Origin: Mesorhizobium sp. M2D.F.Ca.ET.226.01.1.1
Lineage (GTDB): Bacteria > Pseudomonadota > Alphaproteobacteria > Rhizobiales > Rhizobiaceae
Length of the DNA stretch: 64,000 nucleotides
Reading direction: 5' to 3'
Assembly: GCF_004022705.2 (NCBI RefSeq)
Contig: NZ_RZOY02000005.1
Location: 124,001-188,000, forward strand
Below, one piece after another: positions 58,192-64,000 of the stretch. Made by a program: the position numbers and the translations under genes. Each line of letters opens with the position of its first letter. The first letter of the stretch is position 1. The notes under the pieces are model-generated. The model searched no databases, was not told where the DNA came from, and saw nothing but the letters and a program-made list of their open reading frames with translations.

Positions 58192-58566
58192 GTGCGTATG
58201 CGTGGCGAAAGTGGAATTGCGTTTTCGATGCCGGGGGGCGATGCCTCCGGAACGGTTGGAGCCCGGCCTGTGGATCTCGGCCATCTGGCACGTCAGACAA
58301 TGGGTGACCGCGACCTCGAACGGGAAGTGCTGGCGTTGTTCGTGCATCAGTCGCTGTCGGTTCGCGACCAGATCGCGGACGCCGACGCCAGGCAAAGGGT
58401 GCTCCTGGCGCACGGCCTGAAGGGCTCGGCACGCGGCATCGGCGCCTTTGCGGTCGCCGACTGCGCGGCGGTCATCGAAAAGCAGCCGGAAGACCTCCGG
58501 GCGCTGAAGCGTCTCGGCACGCTGATCGAGGAAGTGCGCGACTTCATCGCCGGCATCAGCCGCTAG
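58192..58566 (+). CDS. Orphan histidine phosphotransfer (HPt) domain protein
   Basis: A 124-residue four-helix HPt protein. The phospho-accepting His is in LLAHGLKGSARGIGAFAVAD, which matches the H-x-L-K-G-S/A-A-x-x-x-G consensus. The first 25 residues (GESGIAFSMPGGDASG) are unstructured. No histidine kinase or response regulator gene is next to it, so it would serve a multistep phosphorelay encoded elsewhere; the known rhizobial cell-cycle phosphotransferase ChpT is a different, dimeric kind. The GTG at 58192 has GGAG 5 bases upstream; ATG 58198 is possible. It is divergent from the polar-growth gene. Confidence 0.85.
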   Translation: MRMRGESGIAFSMPGGDASGTVGARPVDLGHLARQTMGDRDLEREVLALFVHQSLSVRDQIADADARQRVLLAHGLKGSARGIGAFAVADCAAVIEKQPEDLRALKRLGTLIEEVRDFIAGISR

Positions 58567-58615
58567 CATCTGCCTTTTTTGAAAAACGTCATTTCGTGGC
58601 GCTTTCGCGCCGCAG

Positions 58616-58643
58616 TTGACTTGTCCGGCGGAGTGATTATCTC
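58616..58643 (+). promoter_or_regulatory. Possible promoter of the ferredoxin gene
   Basis: TTGACT (58616-58621) and TATCTC (58638-58643) are separated by 16 bases and lie 26 bases before the ferredoxin start. The -10 element is a poor match, so this is tentative. Confidence 0.4.
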
Positions 58644-58668
58644 GGCTGCGACTCCTCAGGTGACTTTA

Positions 58669-60110
<1,442 letters not shown>

Positions 60111-60162
60111 GGTATGTTGGTATGAGGCGGCTGCACCTGATACTCAACACACTCGGAGAGAT

Positions 60163-61638
60163 CTATTCCGCAAGCACCGGCGCGGCGTGCTCGTCGTGGC
60201 CGCGCAGTTCCTTTTCCGGCATGAGCGCCAGCACGATCAGCGCAAGGACAAGCGTGATGCCGGTGGTGAGGAAGATCATCACAAACGGCAGCGCCGATGA
60301 CAGTTCGATATGCGTCGCGGAGCCCTCGGACGACAGCGGCAAGCCGTAGCCGAGCGCCACGGCGCCAAGGATCGCCACGCCGAGCGCGCCGCCCAGCGTC
60401 CGCAGGAAGGTCAGCACCCCGGTCGCCACGCCAAGGTGAGCGCGGTCGACGGCGTTCTGGACCGAGACGGTGGCGACCGGGAAGGTCGTTCCGCTTCCCA
60501 GGCCCGTGAGCGTGGTCAGGATCAAAACCTCGAACAGGGATGCGTGTGCCGCAATGGCACTGAGCACGCCAATGCAGACGATGGCCAGGCCGACGCCGAT
60601 CATGGCAATGCGCTTGTAGTGGACGAAACGCGGGATCATGCGGCCGCTGAAAGTGGCGCCGGCGACAGTGCCGAGCAGAAGGCCGAGCATGGCGGTACCG
60701 GATTGGCTGACTGAAAGCCCGACCACCGACTGCAGGTAGACCGGCAGGTAAACCGAGGCGCCGATGTTTGCCGCCTGTAGCAGGAACATCGACAGCGTGC
60801 CGGCGAGCACGATCGGGTTGCCGAGCACTTCGAGCGAGATCAAAGGCTCGGCCGCCCTGAGCAGCCTCAGCGCGAAGCAGGCCCAGAACACGACCGAGCA
60901 GGCCACCAGCCCAAGGATTTCGCGGGAGAACCAGGGATAGGCGCTGCCACCCCAGTTGAGCGCCAGGAGCAGCAGCGACGTCGCGACAACCAGCAGCACG
61001 GCGCCCAATCCGTCGATGCTATGGTTCTTGGCCGCGATCGGCAGCTTCCTCAGCGGGTTGTTGATGATGGCCATGGCCAGGAAGCCGATCGGCAGGTTGA
61101 TCCAGAAGATCAGCGACCAGTGCAGGTGTTCGGCGAAGACGCCGCCGAGCAGCGGACCGGCGACGCTGGCGACCGCCCAGGTGCCGGCGATCCAGGCGGC
61201 GTAGCGCGCGCGCTCGCGCGGCGGCACGAGATCGCCGATGACCGTCTGGGCCAGCGCGAAGAGACCGCCGCCGCCGGCGCCCTGGATGGCGCGGCCGATG
61301 ACCAGCACCAGCATGTTGGGCGCCAGAGCGCTGACCAGCGATCCGAGCAGGAAGATCAGGATCGCGGCATAGATGACGGGACGGCGTCCGTGGACATCGG
61401 AAATCTTGCCGTAGAGCGGCGCCATCGCGGTCGCGGTCAGAAGATAGCCGGTGACGATCCATGGCAGATATTCGGCATGGCCGAGCGCGCGTGCGATCGT
61501 CGGCAGGGCAGGGGCGACGATGGTCTGGTCAAGGGCCGCCAGCAGCATCGACAGCAGCACGCCGCCGATGATGGCGTTCTTCTCGCTCTCGCTCATCGGC
61601 GCGGCTTTCGGCGCCATCGTCTCGACGGTCTGGTCCAT
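60163..61638 (-). CDS. DHA2-family MFS multidrug efflux transporter
   Basis: A 491-residue inner-membrane protein with about 14 hydrophobic segments, as in EmrB/QacA-type drug/proton antiporters. Motifs are LLAALDQTIVAPALPTIARA (motif D1), YGKISDVHGRRPVIYAAIL (motif A) and GTWAVASVAGPLLGGVFAEH (motif C, antiporter). No emrA-like partner or regulator gene is next to it. A palindrome CTATAT-N8-ATATAG at 61741-61760, 102 bases upstream, is a possible repressor site. Exported compound unknown. It converges with the ferredoxin reductase gene, 52 bases apart. Confidence 0.92.
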   Translation of the reverse strand: MDQTVETMAPKAAPMSESEKNAIIGGVLLSMLLAALDQTIVAPALPTIARALGHAEYLPWIVTGYLLTATAMAPLYGKISDVHGRRPVIYAAILIFLLGSLVSALAPNMLVLVIGRAIQGAGGGGLFALAQTVIGDLVPPRERARYAAWIAGTWAVASVAGPLLGGVFAEHLHWSLIFWINLPIGFLAMAIINNPLRKLPIAAKNHSIDGLGAVLLVVATSLLLLALNWGGSAYPWFSREILGLVACSVVFWACFALRLLRAAEPLISLEVLGNPIVLAGTLSMFLLQAANIGASVYLPVYLQSVVGLSVSQSGTAMLGLLLGTVAGATFSGRMIPRFVHYKRIAMIGVGLAIVCIGVLSAIAAHASLFEVLILTTLTGLGSGTTFPVATVSVQNAVDRAHLGVATGVLTFLRTLGGALGVAILGAVALGYGLPLSSEGSATHIELSSALPFVMIFLTTGITLVLALIVLALMPEKELRGHDEHAAPVLAE

Positions 61639-61740
61639 GCGTCATTTCTTTCAAAGGCTGGTGCTCGGCGCGCCAAGAGGGCTTTGGCCGGTAGCGCCTG
61701 TCATTTCCATCGCGGACAGGGTTCTGGGCGTTTCGAACCG

Positions 61741-61760
61741 CTATATGTCGTTCGATATAG
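61741..61760. promoter_or_regulatory. Possible operator upstream of the DHA2 pump gene
   Basis: CTATAT-GTCGTTCG-ATATAG is a perfect 6-bp inverted repeat with an 8-base spacer, the kind of site bound by MarR/TetR-family regulators of efflux genes. It is 102 bases before the start codon. Confidence 0.4.
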
Positions 61761-61833
61761 GCCGATTTCGACCGCCGCTCGAAAGTTTTTGCCGTCTGGC
61801 ATCATGTTTGGGCGAAATTGGCCCCGGATCCGG

Positions 61834-61865
61834 CTTGCTCGAGGTCAAGCTTGCTCGAGGTCAAG
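61834..61865. repeat. Perfect 16-bp tandem duplication at the end of the DUF922 gene
   Basis: CTTGCTCGAGGTCAAG occurs twice head to tail (61834-61849 and 61850-61865). The second copy covers the stop codon of the DUF922 gene, so a recent slippage or duplication event created the copy beyond the stop. Confidence 0.7.
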
Positions 61866-62481
61866 GCGGCGGCAATCGGCCGGCCTCGACGCGCTCCATC
61901 CGGTAGCGCATCAGCCGCAGGATTCGGCTCTCGAAATTGGCGCCCTCGACCCTGTCGAAGCGCACCTGGTCCTGATCGTGACTGGCGAGCTCTGCCGCCT
62001 GGACCGCCGCAGCCTTGGCCTTCGCCTGCTCGCAGGTCCTTTGCGGGGGGATGGCTTTCAGCGCGTCCTCGAGCAGGCGCGCATGGTTCTTGGCGATCTC
62101 GACATGGCGCTCCTCATGCCGTTTGATGTCGGCCGAGAGCGTGTCCCAGAACAGCCTGACGTCGGGTTCGGATTTGCGCGGGCGCCGCCATTCCGGGAGG
62201 ATCACCTTGACCTTCACGGTGACGGCCGCGTCGGCGACGCGGCAGGACTGCGCGCTCTGGGCGTAGCTGATGCGTGTCGTAAAGGCCATCTGCGTGGCGC
62301 CGGGATGGCGCGACCCGGTGCTCTTCACCTCCGGGCCGTTTTTCGACAGCTGGTTCTGGATATCGTCGAGCGTGCGGCCGCCGACGCTGAAATAGCTGTA
62401 GGTCTTCACCAGATTCGCCGCGCCCGCCGGCATGGCGATCAGAGCAAGCATTATGGCGCCAAGCAGGGATCGGTTCATCAT
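61861..62481 (-). CDS. Exported DUF922 protein (putative Zn-protease-like)
   Basis: A 206-residue protein with a signal peptide (LLGAIMLALIAMPAGAANLV). The DUF922 core has YSYFSVGGRTLDDIQNQLS, then DIKRHEERHVEIAKNHARLL. H-E-E-R-H is the H-E-x-x-H zinc-binding motif. This family is proposed to be secreted Zn-dependent proteases, but activity is unproven. Cys residues in QSCRVADAAV and QRTCEQAKAK may form a disulfide. It lies upstream of the DHA2 gene on the same strand but 222 bases away, so they are probably separate. Confidence 0.85.
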   Translation of the reverse strand: MMNRSLLGAIMLALIAMPAGAANLVKTYSYFSVGGRTLDDIQNQLSKNGPEVKSTGSRHPGATQMAFTTRISYAQSAQSCRVADAAVTVKVKVILPEWRRPRKSEPDVRLFWDTLSADIKRHEERHVEIAKNHARLLEDALKAIPPQRTCEQAKAKAAAVQAAELASHDQDQVRFDRVEGANFESRILRLMRYRMERVEAGRLPPP

Positions 62482-62565
62482 ATTGCCTCTTCACGCACCT
62501 TGCTTTAGGGCCGTCGCCAGCGCAACGGAATTGATTTCGCGCGGATCACGCATGGTTGATGGACA

Positions 62566-63420
62566 ATGACGACAAGGCGATGGCAGCTGGCGCATGGACG
62601 CTATCTCGACCTCGGTCCGAAGGCAGTCGTCGTCGGCATCCTCAATGTGACGCCCGATAGTTTTTCGGACGGCGGCCTCTTCATCGCGCCTGAAAAGGCC
62701 CTGGAACAGGCGCGCCGCATGGTGGAAGAAGGCGCCGCGGTCATCGATGTCGGCGGGGAATCGACGCGGCCGGGTTTCGCACCGATCACCGCTGAAGAAG
62801 AGCAGGGCCGCGTGCTGCCGGTCATCGCCGCGCTCGGCGCTTCCGGCGCGGCGCTGATTTCGGTCGACACCTATCGCGAGGATACGGCGCGGCGCGCGGT
62901 CGCCGCCGGCGCCCATATCGTCAACGACGTGTGGGGGCTGCAGCGCGAGCCTGGGATCGCGCGCGTCGCAGCCGAGACCGGCGCCGGGCTTATCATCATG
63001 CATACCGGGCGCGAGCGGCAGAAGCTGCCCGACGTGATCGAGGATCAGTTCCTGTTCCTGCGCAAATCGCTGGAGATCGCGCGCGCCGCCAATGTCGCCG
63101 ACAGCCAGATCGTGCTCGATGCCGGCTTCGGCTTCGCCAAGGAGACGGCGGAGGAGAATCTCGACCTGATGGCGCGGTTTTCAGAGCTTCAGGCGCTCGG
63201 CTATCCGCTGATGGCCGGAACATCGCGCAAGCGCTTCATCGGCAACGCCACCGGGCGCGAGCCTGGCGAACGCGCGGCCGGCACGGCGGCCACCAGCGTC
63301 ATCCTGCGCTTGAAAGGCGCCGACCTGTTTCGCGTCCACGATGTCGCAATCAACGTGGACGCGCTGGCGCTGACCGATGCTATGCTTCAACGCGAAACCG
63401 AGCTTCCTCGCGGACACTGA
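62566..63420 (+). CDS. folP: Dihydropteroate synthase
   Basis: A 284-residue TIM-barrel enzyme joining para-aminobenzoate to the pterin pyrophosphate in folate synthesis; the target of sulfonamides. Signatures are VVGILNVTPDSFSDGG (about 22-37), VIDVGGESTRPGF, ISVDTYREDTARRAVAAGA, IVNDVWGLQRE and LMAGTSRKRFIGNATG, with the final RVHDVAINVDALALTD. All substrate-binding residues I know of are present. It is first in folP-folB-folK, and its stop overlaps the next start (TGATG). Confidence 0.97.
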   Translation: MTTRRWQLAHGRYLDLGPKAVVVGILNVTPDSFSDGGLFIAPEKALEQARRMVEEGAAVIDVGGESTRPGFAPITAEEEQGRVLPVIAALGASGAALISVDTYREDTARRAVAAGAHIVNDVWGLQREPGIARVAAETGAGLIIMHTGRERQKLPDVIEDQFLFLRKSLEIARAANVADSQIVLDAGFGFAKETAEENLDLMARFSELQALGYPLMAGTSRKRFIGNATGREPGERAAGTAATSVILRLKGADLFRVHDVAINVDALALTDAMLQRETELPRGH

Positions 63421-63422
63421 TG

Positions 63423-63782
63423 ATGTACGTCATACGCATGAAGAACTGCGCCTTCTTCGCCCGCCATGGCGTGCTGGACGAGGAGGAGACGCTTGGCCAG
63501 CGCTTCTATGTCGATGCCGAGCTGACCGTCGAGCCCAGCCGTCCGCTGACCGAGGATTCCATCGAGGACACCGTCAATTATGGCGTCGCCTTCGCGGTCA
63601 TCGAGAAGATCGTGACGGGACATCGCCGCTTCCTGATCGAAGCGCTGGCGTTGGAAGTCGCGAAGGCGCTGACGGCACGGTTCTCGCAGATCAGGAAGGC
63701 CGCGATCACCGTGCGCAAGCCGAACGCCCCGGTGCCGGGCGTGCTCGATTATGTCGAGGTGACCGTTGTCTGGCCAGAATAG
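63423..63782 (+). CDS. folB: Dihydroneopterin aldolase
   Basis: A 119-residue enzyme that converts dihydroneopterin to 6-hydroxymethyl-dihydropterin plus glycolaldehyde. It starts MYVIRMKNCAFFARHGVLDE, and the FFARHGVLDEE segment with the catalytic Glu is typical. SIEDTVNYGVAFAVIEKI and IRKAAITVRKPNAPVPGVLD (with the C-terminal Lys) complete the signature. There are two ATGs: 63420, overlapping the folP stop, and 63423; I use the second. The folK gene begins inside its last 17 bases, so all three genes are translationally coupled. Confidence 0.95.
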   Translation: MYVIRMKNCAFFARHGVLDEEETLGQRFYVDAELTVEPSRPLTEDSIEDTVNYGVAFAVIEKIVTGHRRFLIEALALEVAKALTARFSQIRKAAITVRKPNAPVPGVLDYVEVTVVWPE

Positions 63783-64000
63783 CGTCGTCTATCTCAGTCT
63801 CGGCGGCAATCTCGGCGATCCGGCGAAGTCCATGGGCGCGGCGTTGCGCATACTGGACGGCGACGACGCGACGCACGTCACCGCCGTCTCCTCGCTCTAT
63901 CGCACGCCGCCTTGGGGCAAGCTCGACCAGCCCGATTTCCTCAATGCCGCCGCCGCGATCGAGACGGCGCTCTCGCCGCGCGCGCTGCTCGACCTTTGCC
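63766..64000 (+). CDS. folK: Hydroxymethyldihydropterin pyrophosphokinase, N-terminal part (cut by window edge)
   Basis: The first 78 residues of HPPK, which adds pyrophosphate to 6-hydroxymethyl-dihydropterin from ATP. Visible are VVYLSLGGNLGDPAKSMGAA, the canonical L-x-L-G-x-N-x-G-D opening, and SSLYRTPPWGKLDQPDFLNA. The first in-frame start after a stop at 63760 is TTG at 63766, giving LSGQNSVVYL at the N-terminus. The TTG lies inside folB, so initiation is probably coupled. The catalytic region (R, D-x-D) is outside the window. Confidence 0.9.
   Translation, partial: MSGQNSVVYLSLGGNLGDPAKSMGAALRILDGDDATHVTAVSSLYRTPPWGKLDQPDFLNAAAAIETALSPRALLDLC

Overview
The window is GC-rich, gene-dense DNA from an alphaproteobacterium of the order Rhizobiales, most likely Mesorhizobium or a close relative in Phyllobacteriaceae. 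I infer this from a DUF1476 (F1-ATPase zeta-type) gene, a malic enzyme fused to a phosphotransacetylase-like domain, a B12-dependent ribonucleotide reductase, a giant RgsE/GPR-type polar-growth protein, DUF2865 and DUF1176 proteins, and two families of rhizobial-type intergenic repeats. No phage, transposase, CRISPR array, rRNA or tRNA was seen. The content is chromosomal core plus ordinary accessory metabolism.

Layout. 1-1289 (minus): purC-purS-purQ, with purQ cut by the window edge. 1564-8633: DUF1476 protein, HpcH-type aldolase, small hydrolase, two-domain VOC protein, purB, DUF2171 protein, and a coupled pair of periplasmic binding protein and P1-family peptidase. 8814-14262 (plus): RutF-like flavin reductase, then a molybdenum-hydroxylase maturation cluster (MoxR/CoxD, CoxE, two split XdhC/CoxI proteins, a molybdopterin-binding and nucleotidyltransferase fusion) with no structural Mo-enzyme genes. 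14284-20496: secreted hydrolase, DUF1176, DUF1993, a missed DUF1127-like small protein, a candidate sRNA, a J-domain-like protein, aldo/keto reductase and a class V aminotransferase.

20498-25582 (minus) is a tight five-gene operon: N,N-dimethylformamidase large-subunit-like protein, class III aminotransferase, DUF523, GNAT acetyltransferase and histone-deacetylase-like amidohydrolase. It looks like an uncharacterised amide/amine pathway. 25733-32078: ParB-like single domain, GFA protein, GNAT-like protein behind a palindromic operator, uppP, DUF2233 protein, GH25 lipoprotein, orphan HicB and VOC protein. 32157-36645: nrdJ with a terminator and two NrdR boxes in a long leader. 36646-47380: gltX, DUF2865, DUF1287, maeB, SDR, LpxH-like phosphoesterase, a frameshifted lipocalin-like gene, MFS transporter and dipeptide epimerase.

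47458-51526 (plus) is a complete Mla/MCE-type lipid transport operon: STAS-MlaE permease, ATPase, MCE protein and auxiliary lipoprotein. It converges through a shared terminator on the 2093-residue RgsE/GPR-like protein (51613-57894, minus), which has two membrane segments and long tandem 36- and 29-residue coiled-coil repeats. 58192-60110: orphan HPt protein, [2Fe-2S] ferredoxin and a ferredoxin-NADP reductase-like flavoprotein. 60163-62481 (minus): DHA2 efflux pump and DUF922 protein. 62566-64000: folP-folB-folK, with folK cut by the window edge.

All gene calls are from reading translated sequence by eye; no database search was run. Start codons were adjusted by Shine-Dalgarno position and family N-termini where possible.
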